Origin: Acanthochromis polyacanthus
Lineage: Eukaryota; Chordata; Actinopteri; Pomacentridae
Assembly: GCF_021347895.1 (NCBI RefSeq)
Contig: NC_067136.1
Span: forward strand, 5,579,066-5,643,065
Direction of reading: 5' to 3'
DNA: 64,000 bases
A program made the translations under genes and the position numbers. The notes under the pieces are model-generated. The model was not told where the DNA came from. It ran no database searches and saw nothing but the letters and a program-made list of their open reading frames with translations. Below, one piece after another: positions 39,480 through 51,404 of the stretch (positions are counted from its first letter, which is position 1; each line of letters starts with the position of its first letter).

Positions 39480-40375
39480 TAAAGTTTGACTGAAGGGGAA
39501 TGTTGTAATTATAAACACTGTAAATAAAGTTTGATTTAAAGGGAATGTTGTAAATACAAACAATGTAAATAAAGTTTGATTTAAAGGAAATGCTGTAAAT
39601 ACAATGTAAATAAAGTTTGATTTAAAGGGAATGCTGTAAATATAAACAATGTAAATAAAGTTTGATTTAAAGGAAATGCTGTAAATACAAACAATGTAAA
39701 TAAAGTTTGATTTGAAGGGAATGCTGTAAATATAAACAATGTAAATAAAGTTTGATTTAAAGGGAATGCTGTAAATATAAACAATGTAAATAAAGTTTGA
39801 TTTAAAGGGAATGCTGTAAATATAAACAATGTAAATAAAGTTTGATTTAAAGGGAATGCTGTAAATATAAACAATGTAAATAAAGTTTGATTTAAAGGGA
39901 ATGCTGTAAATATAAACAATGTAAATAAAGTTTGATTTAAAAAGAATGTTGTAAACATAAACAATGTAAATAAAGTTTGATTTAAAGGGAATGCTGTAAA
40001 TATAAACAATGTAAATAAAGTTTGATTTAAAGGGAATGCTGTAAATACAATGTAAATAAAGTTTGATTTAAAGGGAATGCTGTAAATATAAACAATGTAA
40101 ATAAAGTTTGATTTAAAGGGAATGCTGTAAATATAAACAATGTAAATAAAGTTTGATTTAAAAAGAATGTTGTAAACATAAACAATGTAAATAAAGTTTG
40201 ATTTAAAGGGAATGCTGTAAATACAAACAATGTAAATAAAGTTTGATTTAAAGGGAATGCTGTAAATATAAACAATGTAAATAAAGTTTGATTTAAAAAG
40301 AATGTTGTAAACATAAACAATGTAAATAAAGTTTGATTTAAAAAGAATGTTGTAAACATAAACATGTAAATGACC
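39480..40375. repeat. 44-bp minisatellite with a plus-strand AATAAA in every unit
   Basis: About 20 copies of AATGTAAATAAAGTTTGATT followed by TAAAGGGAATGCTGTAAATATAAAC. A diverged variant (AAAAAGAATGTTGTAAACAT) recurs at regular places. Decayed copies continue to about 40680. Confidence 0.96.
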
Positions 40376-40691
40376 TTTTATTTAAAAGGAATGCTGTGAA
40401 TATAAAAAATGCAATGAAGCTTTATTTAAATCAAATGTTTTACTGTAATAATCATGTGTATAAAGTTTTATTTAGGTAAACATGTGAATGTAAACATGGT
40501 GTAAATAAAAGTCGATTTGAAGTAAATGTTGTGAATATAAACAATGTAAATAAAGTTTGATTTAAATTAAATGTTTTTAATGAAACAAGGATTTGAATAA
40601 AGTTTTATTTAGGTAAACATGTTGTGAAAGCAAACTCGGTGTGAGTAAAGGTTGATTCAAAGTAAACATGCCATCTGATTCCAGGTTTGAG

Positions 40692-40697
40692 TTTATT
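40692..40697 (-). terminator. candidate mogat3 polyadenylation signal
   Basis: AATAAA on the minus strand about 480 bp after the mogat3 stop codon; the first such hexamer I found downstream. Confidence 0.35.
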
Positions 40698-40724
40698 GTG
40701 AGGAAATATTTAGCAACAGTTAGC

Positions 40725-40955
40725 TTCATCTAGGGAGCTAATAGTTAGCTTCATCCAGGGAGCAAACAGGGAGCTTCATCTAGAGAGCTAACAGGTAGCT
40801 AGCAGGGAGCTAACAGTTAGCTTCATCCAGTTTCTGTTGTTGAGACCAGACAGAAAGTTAAAGTAGCTAACAGGGAGCTAACAGGTAGTAGACAGGTAGC
40901 TAACAGGGAGGTAACAGAGAGCTAACAAGAAGTTCACAGGAAGCTAACAGTTACC
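40725..40955. repeat. AGCTAACAGGGAGCTAACAG repeats
   Basis: Irregular repeats of GGAGCTAACAG/TAGCTAACAG in the probable 3' UTR or flank of mogat3. Confidence 0.75.
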
Positions 40956-41174
40956 ATTTCCTATGTCCACGCCAACCAATCACAATGTAACATCCTCTAT
41001 GATGTCACACCACACCTGTAATAACTCACCTGTCAATCATCTGAGGTAATGTTTTTACAGAGAAACGCGATAAAACTTGTCTTTGGCATCAAACACTAGT
41101 TAGCATGCCTCATTAAATCAGTGAAGCCTTCAGAAGTCCATGAGGCTGCAGGTGTCCTCAGGTGTCCTCAGGTG

Positions 41175-44100
41175 TCAGATGAAGGTGAGGTGCTGATGCT
41201 CGTCCAGCCCGTAGGTGTGTTTGTGCTCCTCGAACAGGTCGGTCAGACTCTGCATGTAAACTTTGTGGAGACTCTCAATGTCGTCTCTGCTGGGACTCGG
41301 AGTCTGAGTGACCGGGATGGGCTTCCCCACTGGAGAGATAGAACACAGAGAACTGATGAAGCTAAATGATGCTAACTGAAGCTAAATGATGCTAACTGAA
41401 GCTAAATAATCTAACTGAAGCTAAATGATGCTAACTGAAGCTTCATAATGCTAACTGAAGCTAAACAATGATAACTGAAGCTGCATAATGCTAACTGAAG
41501 CTAAATGATGCTAACTGAAGCTAAATAATCTAACTGAAGCTAAATGATGCTAACTGAAGCTTCATAATGCTAGCTGAAGCTAAACAATGATAACTGAAGC
41601 TGCATAATGCTAACTGAAGCTAAATGATGCTAACTGAAGCTAAATAATCTAACTGAAGCTAAATGATGCTAACTGAAGCTTCATAATGCTAACTGAAGCT
41701 AAACAATGATAACTGAAGCTGCATAATGCTAACTGAAGCTAAATGATGCTAACTGAAGCTAAATAATCTAACTGAAGCTAAATGATGCTAACTGAAGCTT
41801 CATAATGCTAACTGAAGCTAAATAATGCTAACTGAAGCTAAACAATGATAACTGAAGCTGCATAATGCAAACTGAAGCTAAATGATGCTAACTGAGAATA
41901 AATTCTGCTGCTTCTTACTGTTGCTAATATATGCTTCCCGCTGCTTACTAATGTTAGCTGTTGCTAATTTATGCATCCTGCTGCTAACGATTGCTATCTG
42001 GTGCTAAATTATGCCTCCTGCTGCTAATTATTGCTAACTGATGCTAACTTATGCTTCTTGTTGCTAAATATTGCTACCTATTACAAACGTATGCTTCCTG
42101 TTGCTAACTTATGCTCCCAGCTGCTATTTCTACCTGATGCTAAACTATGCTGTGTACACTAATGTCCTCTGACTGTTGACGAGGAGATCCATAAACCAGA
42201 CAAATGATCAGATAATCAATGAACCAGACTAATGATCAGATAATCAATGAACCAGGTTATTGGTCCGGTGCATTGCTGTGGCGTTGCCGTACCGACGGTG
42301 TGGATGGACTTCCTGTAGGGAATCAGTCCAAAGCTGTACTGGAAAACTCCTCTGGCGTGGAACAGCGGCAGAGCAACTCCCATGATGCACTGCAGTCGGT
42401 TCTGTGGACAGGAAGACATCCCATAATCACTGTTAGTTACCAGGCAACACACAGGGAGCAGCTGGTTGGACAATGTGGTTGTTGGTTCGTGATATCAATT
42501 GTCGGTTGGTGACATCAGTTTCTGGTAGGTTATGTTAGTTTCTGGTAGATTATATTAGTTGCTGGTTGGTGACATTAGTTGCTGGTTGGTTACATTAGTT
42601 GCTGGTTGGTTACATTAGTTGCTGGTTGGTTATATTAGTTGCTGGTTGGTCACATTATTTGTTGGTTGGTTACATTAGTTGCTGGTTGGTGATATCAGTT
42701 GCTGGCTGGCTACTGTGGTTGCTGGCTGGCTACTGTGGTTGCTGGCTGGCTACTGTGGTTGCTGGCTGGCTATACTAGTTGCTGGTTGGTGATATCAGTT
42801 GCTGATTGGCTACTGTGTTTGCTGGTTGGCTACTGTGTTTGCTGGTTGGCTACTGTGTTTGCTGGTTGGCTACTGTGTTTGCTGGTTGGCTACTGTGTTT
42901 GCTGGTTGGTTAATGTGGTTGCTGGTTGATTAATGTGGTTGCTGGTTGGTTAATGTTGTTGCTGGTTGGTTATACTAGTTGCTGGTTGCTTGCTGGGTGA
43001 TGAATGTGGTTGCTGGTTCATTGCCATGGTTGCTGGTTTACTACTGTGGTTGCCATGGGGACCTCTGACCTGCAGCCTCCTCAGCGGGGATCCGGTCGGG
43101 TTCTCCATCTGATCAAACAGCTCGTTCTCTCCAAAAGAAAACACTGGAACCAGCTGAGCTCTGCAGGAACACAAACACAGTAAGCAGCCGTTTAGCCCCG
43201 CCTCCCAGCTGCAACCTGTGCCCCGCCTCCTCTACAAGCTCCACCCACCCGTGTTTGAGAGCCAGTTTGATGAAGCCCTTCCTGTTCCGCACCTGGAAAA
43301 CAAATGAGATTCAACCAAGTGAACAACACACAAGAACATGTCTTTATCTAACGTCCAATCAGCTGTCTGTTTTCAACTAAGGTCCAATCAGGATGTCTGT
43401 CTTCATTGAAGGTCCAATCAGGATGTCTGTCTTCATCTAACGTCCAATCAGGATATCTGTCTTCATCTAACGTCCAATCAGCTGTCTGGCTTCATCTAAT
43501 GTCCAATCAGGATGTCTGTCTTCATCTAACGTCCAATCAGGATGTCTGTCTTCATCTAACGTCCAATCAGGATGTCTGTCTTCATCTAACGTCCAATCAG
43601 GATGTCTGTCTTCATCTAACGTCCAGTCAGCTGTCTGTCTTCATCTAACGTCCAGTCAGCTGTCTGTCTTCATCTAACGTCCAATCAGGATGTCTGTCTT
43701 CATCTAACGTCCAATCAGCTGTCTGTCTTCATCTAACGTCCAATCAGGATGTCTGTCTTCATCTAACGTCCAATCAGGATGTCTGTCTTCATCTAACGTC
43801 CAGTCAGCTGTCTGTCTTCATCTAACGTCCAATCAGGATGTCTGTCTTCATCTAACGTCCAATCAGCTGTCTGTCTTCATCTAACGTCCAATCAGCTGTC
43901 TGTCTTCATCTAACGTCCAATCAGCTGTCTGTCTTCATCTAACGTCCAATCAGCTGTCTGTCTTCATCTAACGTCCAGTCAGCTGTCTGTCTTTATCTAA
44001 CGTCCAGTCAGCTGTCTGTCTTTATCTAACGTCCAGTCAGCTGTCTGTCTTTATCTAACTTCCAATCAGGTGTCTGTCTTTATGTAACGTCCAACCAGGT

Positions 44101-47100
44101 GTCTGTCTTCATCTAACGTCCAATCAGCTGTCTGGCTTCATCTAAAGTCCAATCAGGATGTCTGTCTTCATCTAACGTCCAATCAGGATGTCTGTCTTCA
44201 TCTAACGTCCAATCAGCTGTCTGTCTTCATCTAACGTCCAATCAGCTGTCTGTCTTCATCTAACGTCCAATCAGCTGTCTGTCTTCATCTAACGTCCAAT
44301 CAGCTGTCTGTCTTCATCTAACGTCCAGTCAGCTGTCTGTCTTTATCTAACGTCCAGTCAGCTGTCTGTCTTTATCTAACGTCCAGTCAGCTGTCTGTCT
44401 TTATCTAACTTCCAATCAGGTGTCTGTCTTTATGTAACGTCCAACCAGGTGTCTGTCTTCATCTAACGTCCAATCAGCTGTCTGGCTTCATCTAAAGTCC
44501 AATCAGGATGTCTGTCTTCATCTAACGTCCAATCAGGATGTCTGTCTTCATCTAACGTCCAATCAGGATGTCTGTCTTCATCTAACGTCCAATCAGCTGT
44601 CTGTCTTTATCTAACGTCCAGTCAGCTGTCTGTCTTTATCTAACTTCCAATCAGGTGTCTGTCTTTATGTAACATCCAACCAGGTGTCTGTCCTTACCTA
44701 ACGTCCAATCAGCTGTCTGTCTTTATCGAGCTTCCAATCAGCTGTCTGTCTTTATCTAACATCCAATCAGATCTCCGTCCTTACCTAACATCCAATCAGA
44801 TGTCTGTCCTTACCTAACGTCCAGTCAGCTGTCTGTCTTTATCAAATGTCCAATCAGCTGTCTGTCTTTATCTAATGTCCAATCAGCTGTCTGTCCTTAT
44901 CTAATGTCCAATCAGCTGTCTGTCCTTACCTAACATCCAATCAGGACGTCTCAGGTACCTGTAGTGTTAAAGCTCCTGGTCTGGCGTCCAGAGATTCTGG
45001 AGCTCCGCCCACTGCGATGACGGCAACGTTTCCTCCTCCAGGACGACTGACCAGGTAGGACAGACTGGACTTACAGCTGGACACCAGACCTGGAGAACAC
45101 ACAGACAGACAGACAGGTAGAGAGACAGACAGACAGAGAGACAGAGAGACAGGTAGAGAGACAGACAGACAGACAGGTTATTCAGGTTGTGTTTCATTTT
45201 ATTGATCTTCTTCCATCAGATTTTTTTCTCTGATCAACGTGTGAGGACCTACTGGAGATAAAAACGTGAAAGTTTCTCTCTAATTTCTCATCAGGTCTAA
45301 ATCTGGAACAATATTGGAAAAACAGATCAGGAAATATCTGAGTATGAGGAGTAGAAATATGAAAAAACACAACAGCTGACTAACAGTAGTAGTAGTAGTA
45401 GTAGTGACCTGGATCTCCTCTACAGCCAGCAGAACACTGACTGGAGAACTCAGAGGAACTGAAGGAACCCTCAGAACATGACAACTGTCTTCATCTAGAT
45501 CCCATCAGGACCACAGGAAGTCACATGATCCAGCTCTGTCCTCAGGTTAGGACATCAGAGAGTCCACACACCGAGCAGAGGACGTCTGGGGACAGCGAGG
45601 TCCGTCAGCCAATCAAAGAGCCTGATACTACCTCCTCCTGCTGACCTGCAGCCCAGTTTGTTCTGTACACAGACCTGACGAAACCAGGAGCAGAGGTCAC
45701 CACGTTACTACGGTAACATACGGAGCAGGGTCACCACGTTACTATGGCAACATCTAGAGCAGGGGTCACCACGTTACTATGGCAACATCTAGAGATGGGT
45801 CACCACGTCACTATGGCAACATCTAAAGATGGGTCACCACGTCACTATGGCAACATCGAGAGCAGGGTCACCATGTTACTATGGCAACATCTAGAGCAGG
45901 GGTCACCACATTACTATGGCAACATCTAGAGCAGGGGTCACCACGTTACTATGGCAACATCTAGAGATGGGCCACCATGTTACTATGGCAACATCTAGAG
46001 CAGGGTCACAACATTACTATGTCAACACACGGAGCAGGGATCACCACGTTACTATGGCAACACACGGAGCAGGAGTCACCACATTACTATGGCAACACAT
46101 GGACATGACAGACAGGTGGACAGACAGACAGGCGAGTACCTCCAGACATGATGTAATCCCTGAAGAGTGGAACCCTGAACCAGAACGGCAGCATCAGCAG
46201 GTGAGGAGTGAGTCCAGGAAACAGCCGAGAGAAACCTGTAGCCTCCGTACAGAAGTTACCAAACGCCCCGGCAACCAGCACACCTGGAACACAGACAGGT
46301 ACAGGCAGACAGACAGGTAGAGGCAGACAGACAGGTAGAGGCAGGTCAATAGACAGACAGGTACAGACAGACAGGTTAATAATGTAGGCAGACAGGTGTG
46401 TCTCTCACCATGTGGGTGGAATCCAAAGATGTAGTTCTTCTTTGGATCCAGATCAACAGTTTTGATGAGCTGCAGACATCATCAGTAATCAGTAATCAAT
46501 AATCAGTGACCAGAAATCAATCATCACTAACCATGGATCAATAATCAGTAAGCAGACTAACTGATCAGTGGGATTAATGAAGGGTCTCACCCTCAGGGGG
46601 AAGTAGTCCCTGAAGTATTCCCACACCATCCAGCTCCGGATCCAACCGGACCGCCGACCCCCACTGGTGGGCGTGTCCCAGTCCAGCCACAGCCAACCAG
46701 CGTACAGCAGAGCCAGCAACCACCAATCAGAGAGAGCCAGCAGGACGAAGCCAGCAAGACAGCACTGAGCTGACAGACAGGTAGAGACAGACAGGAAAAG
46801 ACAGACAGACAGAGACAGACAGGTGACTTACATCAAGATCCAACTCTTTAATCAAACTTGCACCAGAACAAACTAACATTCTGATATTTGGATCAGACAG
46901 AGACGAGAGAGGGAGGCCACCAAGACTCCTATGACTCCTCTGAAGGAGTTCCAGCTTCAGACTGTTCATCCAACAACTGCTGTCTGTTCTTCACCAGTCA
47001 AAGCTTTATGGAGACAAAGAGAAAGATTCTGATGGAAAAAGCTCCAATTAAATGTCTACGAGAGTTCACATGTGGAGACTCTGATGTGAAGCATGGTGGA

Positions 47101-49191
47101 GGCAGCATCATGATGAAGCACGGGGAGGCGGCATCATGATTAAAGCACGGTGGAGGCGGCATCATGATTAAAGCACGGTGGAGGCGGCATCATGATTAAA
47201 GCACGGTGGAGGCGGCATCATGATGTGAAGCACGGTGGAGGCGGCATCATGATGTGAAGCACGGTGGAGGCGGCATCATGCTGTGAAGCACGGTGGAGGC
47301 GGCATCATGATGTGAAGCACGGTGGAGGCGGCATCATGATGTGAAGCACGGTGGAGGCGGCATCATGATGTGAAGCACGGTGGAGGCGGCATCATGATGT
47401 GAAGCACGGTGGAGGCAGCATCATGATGTGAAGCACGGTGGAGGCAGCATCATGATGTGAAGCATGGTGGAGGCAGCATCATGATGAAGCACGGTGGAGG
47501 CAGCATCATGATGTGAAGCACGGTGGAGGCATCATCATGATGTGAAGCACGGTGGAGGCGGCATCATGCTATGAAGCACGGTGGAGGCGGCATCATGATG
47601 TGAAGCACGGTGGAGGCAGCATCATGATGTGAAGCACGGTGGAGGCAGCATCATGATGTGAAGCACGGTGGAGGCAGCATCATGATGTGAAGCATGGTGG
47701 AGGCAGCATCATGATGAAGCATGGTGGAGGCTGCATCATGATGTGAAGCACGGTGGAGGCTGCATCATGATGTGAAGCATGGTGGAGGCAGCATCATAAA
47801 GGAAACAGTCACAGATCCTCAGAGATGGTTTGAAGACAACTAGGTGGAAGTTCTGGAGGAGTCCAGACCTGAATCCAGAACCAGAGTCTGGACCTGGACA
47901 GTTCTGTTGATCAGGAACCCTGAGGAACCTGACAGTTTAACAGTTTATGAAGAAGAACGCTCAGACTGATGGAGACCAACAGAAGGTTCTTCTACTGGAT
48001 CCTGACTAAAGGAGAAGAACACTGGTGGAACCACTGAGTTCATCTTAAATCTGTAACTACCATCATTACTTTGTGTTTTTTGTAAACTGTCAGAACAATA
48101 TAATGTACCTGATCCTGATTCTGTGTAGAGAACACCAAAGGAGAACATCTCCAGGGGTTCATCCTGCAGTAGGTGAGTTCTAGGAGCAGCTGGAAACATC
48201 TGCAGTCTTTTCTCTGAAGGAGTTCTGTAGATGTGCAGAACATCAGAGGCTTCGACCAGGCTGGTTCTACTGCTGGAACCTGATCTGGAACCCTGGTTCT
48301 GGTTCCTCCATGTGATGATCAGAGATTGACAGAAGGTCAGGCTGAGTTTATCTCCTTCACTGGATCTCCAGCAGTCAATGAATAATCAATAACCAGTCCT
48401 CAGCAGCAGTAATCAATAACCCAGGGGTGTCTAATATGAGGCCTGAGGGCCAAAAGTGGCCCTCCAGAGGGTCCAATGCGGCCCTGGGACGACTACGTAA
48501 AGTGTCAAAATTATAGAGAAGACAAAATAATTTATGAAGCATGACAAGTTGTTCTGATCATCAAGTAAAATACTAGATTGTTGCTTTCTGTCGTTCTGGG
48601 TTTCACTTTATTCATTGTTTTTGGTCTCATTATTGTCATTTGTGTCTTTTTTGTCTCGCTTGTGTCATTTGTTCATTTTTTATTTTTGTCTCATTTTTGT
48701 AATATATTATCTTGTTTTTTGTCTTTCTTTGTCTCGTGTTGATCCTCCAGTAAATCCTCCATGGTTCAGGTCCAGGTGACTAAATGTTGTGTTTCTTTGT
48801 AGACACTCTGTGATCTGGAAGTTGTAATGAGGAAATGACAAACTGAGGATGAATATTGAAACTGAACTTATTTCTCTTTAAAAAAATTCAGGTTGTTCAT
48901 AATGTTTTGTAAAAAGATACTTCCTTAAATTTTCGGAATGGACTTTTTGCACTAAAACAAAGGAACCATTAGTAGCTGTGGTTATTTATTTAGAGGTTAT
49001 TATTCTGTGGTTTTACTGGTCCGGTCCATTTGAGATGAAACTTGGCAGAATGTAGCCCCTGAACTAAAAGAGTTTGCAACAACCAGAGTGATCTTACCCA
49101 GAGCCAGGAAGGAGAAGATCCACTGCAGCACGGCGGCCGTCTGCAGCCTCCTCCGCAGCGGGATGTTCAGCGGGGCGAACTCGATCTTCAT
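41175..49191 (-). CDS. mogat3: acyl-CoA:monoacylglycerol acyltransferase, MOGAT3/MOGAT2-like, 9 exons
   Basis: DGAT2-family ER enzyme making diacylglycerol from monoacylglycerol and acyl-CoA. Exons: 49191-49098, 46769-46591, 46469-46409, 46283-46140, 45089-44959, 43292-43249, 43160-43070, 42401-42293, 41329-41175; GT-AG, phases fit, 1,008 nt, 335 aa (human paralogues about 334-341). Start [18 protein letters not shown]. Two N-terminal hydrophobic stretches ([12 protein letters not shown] and [20 protein letters not shown]) form the membrane hairpin. The catalytic HPHG is at residues 109-112. Other family motifs: [51 protein letters not shown] and [17 protein letters not shown]. The C-terminus HLTFI matches human MOGAT3 as I recall it, while the middle looks more like MOGAT2, so the paralogue name is uncertain. 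Tsc22d4 nearby favours mogat3. Confidence 0.9.
41345..41895. repeat. higher-order repeat: 119-bp unit of six 20-bp monomers
   Basis: Monomers are variants of CTAACTGAAGCTAAATGATG. The variant CTAAATAATC recurs at 41402, 41521, 41640 and 41759, exactly 119 bp apart, with the same order of six variants between. It lies in the last mogat3 intron. A looser GCTAACT/TATGCTTC repeat follows to 42145. Confidence 0.95.
42490..43050. repeat. 20-bp minisatellite GTTGCTGGTTGGTTACATTA
   Basis: About 26 copies with sub-blocks (GGTTGCTGGCTGGCTACTGT and GTTTGCTGGTTGGCTACTGT) each homogenised for 4-5 copies. It lies in the mogat3 intron between exons 7 and 8. Confidence 0.95.
43330..44945. repeat. 1.6-kb minisatellite, about 29 bp (TCTAACGTCCAATCAGGATG)
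   Basis: About 55 copies of TCTGTCTTCATCTAACGTCC then AATCAGGATG or AATCAGCTG. A marker series (ACTTCCAATCAGG, TATGTAACGTCCAACCAGG, TCTGGCTTCATCTAAAG) occurs from 44051 and again from 44401, a 350-bp block duplication. It fills the mogat3 intron between exons 5 and 6. The repeated CCAATCAG strings resemble CCAAT boxes but are simply the unit. Confidence 0.96.
45190..45690. other. mogat3 intron, nothing recognised
   Basis: Unique-looking intronic sequence between exons 4 and 5 apart from a (GTA)n run near 45388-45406. Confidence 0.5.
45690..46105. repeat. 35-bp minisatellite GTTACTATGGCAACATCTAG
   Basis: Eleven copies of GCAGGGGTCACCACGTTACT then ATGGCAACATCTAGA. GTTACTATGGCAAC resembles an RFX/X-box half-palindrome (GTTNCCATGGNAAC as recalled), repeated in each copy. 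Confidence 0.93.
46285..46375. repeat. GACAGACAGGTAGAGGCA patch
   Basis: Four ACAGACAGG-based units next to the acceptor of mogat3 exon 4. Confidence 0.7.
47000..47915 (+). mobile_element. decayed Tc1-like transposase relic with an internal minisatellite
   Basis: The left part has Tc1-like [14 protein letters not shown]. The right part (from about 47800) reads DPQRWFEDN, stop, VEVLE and then SRPESR, the decayed equivalent of the KEWF-EN-VEVLEWPSQSPDLN block. Between them the KHGGGSIM segment has expanded into the array at 47085-47800. It sits in the first mogat3 intron, antisense to the gene. Confidence 0.7.
47085..47800. repeat. 24-29-bp minisatellite GAAGCACGGTGGAGGCGGCA
   Basis: About 25 copies of GTGAAGCACGGTGGAGGCGG then CATCATGAT. 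The unit is the codon run for VKHGGGSIM of a Tc1-like transposase. Variants CGGC, CAGC and CATC cluster in blocks. Confidence 0.95.
48421..49080. mobile_element. hAT-type non-autonomous element, decayed
   Basis: The left end CCAGGGGTGTCTAATATGAG, then GGCCTGAGGGCC and GGCCCTCCAGAGGGTCC, matches the widespread CAGGGGTGTC hAT-family ends. The right end near 49060 (GTAGCCCCTGAACTAAAAG) is the eroded counterpart. It ends about 18 bp from the donor of mogat3 exon 1. Boundaries approximate. Confidence 0.55.
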
Positions 49192-49470
49192 GCCGGCGGT
49201 CGCGCTCCTTTGCCCGGCTTGGAGCGTTGCGTCGTCCCGGTGCCTCCGTGTGGATGTCGGAGCTGCTGAGTGCCTGTCTGCCTGTCTGCCTACCCACCTG
49301 CCTGTCTGTCTGTCTATTCTCTCCTCTTTAATCAAACACAAACTGATAAAAAAAAACTTTCAACACGCTGTTACTCCACTCCAGCATTGCGCATGCGCGC
49401 CGGGCCCTGCCCCCTGGGTGGGTTCCTCTTAGCCAATCGCAGCTCGTGGCGAAATATGTCGGGAGCGAGC
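49192..49470 (-). promoter_or_regulatory. mogat3 upstream region, GC-rich
   Basis: The 200 bp before the ATG is CpG-rich (GGCGGTCGCGCTC, GCATGCGCGCCGGG) and carries an ACAGACAGG patch at 49265-49320. GCGCATGCGCGCC near 49388 is an NRF1-like palindrome. No clear TATA box was seen. Transcription start not placed. Confidence 0.4.
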
Positions 49471-49779
49471 GTGGAGTCGGGCGCGTTCATATTACGGACA
49501 CGAGGAGTTGCAGATGAAAGCGCAGTTTCAGGTTCAAAGTATGAAGTATAAAATATGAAGTATGAAGTATGTGCTGTGACAGAATCAGTGATCAATAGTG
49601 ATCAATAGTGGTCAGGAGTGATCATCTATTGTTAATGAGTGCAGTGTTCAGGTTGAAGCTGTGATCAAATCAACACATTTAAATCTCAGCAATAATCAAT
49701 AACCTGATCAGTCTGAGACAGGCTGAACTCTGGTCACGATGTCAGAGAGTGACGAAGTGTGTGACATCGTCATGGCAAC

Positions 49780-50062
49780 GCTGTGTGTGTGTGTGTGTGT
49801 GTGTGTACTTGTTTCTGCTATACCGGTGGGGACTTTGACCTGACTATTTGCTATAAAGGTGGGGACCTAAAATGAGGTCCCCACGGGTGGCAACACCGTT
49901 TTCTTGGCCATATTGTTGTTAATAAAAAATGTAAAAGTGCAAAAACGTTTGTTTAGGGTTAGGCATTGATTTGGTGATGGTTAAGGTTAGGGTTAGGGTA
50001 AGGGTTAGGAGTTAGATATGAATGGGAGTCAATGGTAAGTCCCCACCGGTATAGAAAAACAA

Positions 50063-50095
<33 letters not shown>
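49780..50095. repeat. (TG)n-flanked GGTGGGGAC / TAGGGTTAG repeat (family A, inverted)
   Basis: Same family as 25822-26008 and 26840-27025 but in the opposite orientation: GTCCCCACGGGTGG, then CAAAAACGTTTG, GGGTTAGGGTAAGGGTTAGG, and AATGGGAGTCAATGGTA. GT dinucleotide tracts flank both sides. Confidence 0.85.
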
Positions 50096-50099
<4 letters not shown>

Positions 50100-50454
50100 G
50101 TGACCAGAAGTCCCAGTGAACTGCAGCTGTTGACTCATAATCCTCAGAAACAGACGGTTGTGAAACTGAGACAAAAGAATGCTTCAGCAGCAAAAAGAGG
50201 AAGTTTAAACATGATTTATTCACAATAAAGTTTTGATCCATCATTAAACACCATATATTGTGAATAAAGTCTTTAACAGTAAACAGAAGATATTAAACAT
50301 GATTTATTCACAATAAAGTTTTGATCCATTAAACACGCTGCCGTCGTCACAGATCTGCCCACTCTGTGGATTTAACAAACGTCTGGTAGAAATAAACTGA
50401 GTTCTTCTTTAAAACACCGACGTCTGAGTGTCATAAACAATGTTACAGTTACAG

Positions 50455-51015
50455 TGTTGGCAGCAAAATAAAGAAATAAAACTAAAGCTGTATGTGAATA
50501 AAAATATAAATAAACTAAATATAACAGCTGTATGTTATTAAAAATATTAAAACTAAATATAACAGCAGTATGTTATTAAAAATATTAAAACTAAATATAA
50601 CAGCTGTATGTTATTAAAAATATTAAAACTAAATATAACAGCTGTATGTTAATAATAACATAAATAAAACTATATATAACAGCTGTATGTTAATAAAAAT
50701 AGAAATAAAACTAAATATAACAGCTGTATGTTAATAATAACATAAATAAAACTAAATGTAACAGCTGTATGTTAATAAAAATAGAAATAAAACTAAATAT
50801 AACAGCTGTATGTTAATAAAAATAGAAATAAAACTAAATATAACAGCTGTATGTTAATAACATAAATAAACTAAATATAACAGCTGTATGATAATAACAT
50901 AAATAAACTAAATATAACAGCTGTATGTTAATAAAAATATTAAAACTAAATATAACAGCAGTATGTTAATAATAACATAAATAAACTAAATATCATAGCT
51001 GTATGATCATATAAA
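50455..51015. repeat. 41-bp minisatellite AACAGCTGTATGTTAATAAA
   Basis: About 13 copies of TAACAGCTGTATGTTAATAA then AAATAGAAATAAAACTAAATA, giving many plus-strand AATAAA strings. A smaller duplication of GATTTATTCACAATAAAG occurs at 50212 and 50301. From 51015 to 51405 I see no gene. Confidence 0.95.
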
Positions 51016-51404
51016 CATGAATAAAACTGTTACCATGGTTATGTTTAACTGCTGTAACCATGGCTACAGTAGACTGCAGTTACTGTGATCCCAGTAAACT
51101 AATGTTGTCAAATAAGCTGTTACCATGGTTACGTCTCACACATACATGAATACAGATAAAGGATCATTCCACTGATTTTCCTCTCGGCTGCTGCGACTGT
51201 GCAGGAAGACAGGTGCATTCTGGGAAACTGGAGAACCGAACATCTGCAGGACTTCTAGAGGAGAGTCCACCAGCAGGAGGAGACAACGTGTCTCTGACAG
51301 AAACTACATGTATGACACTCTGCACACGGTGAGGTCACAGCACACAGGTTCTTCCATCTGATTGGCTAACAAAAGACACAGGTCTGCTTATGCTAGACTG
51401 CTTC

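Noticed and set aside
43330..44945. CRISPR-like array
   Set aside because: The repeats are contiguous with no unique spacers, and the genome is a vertebrate's.
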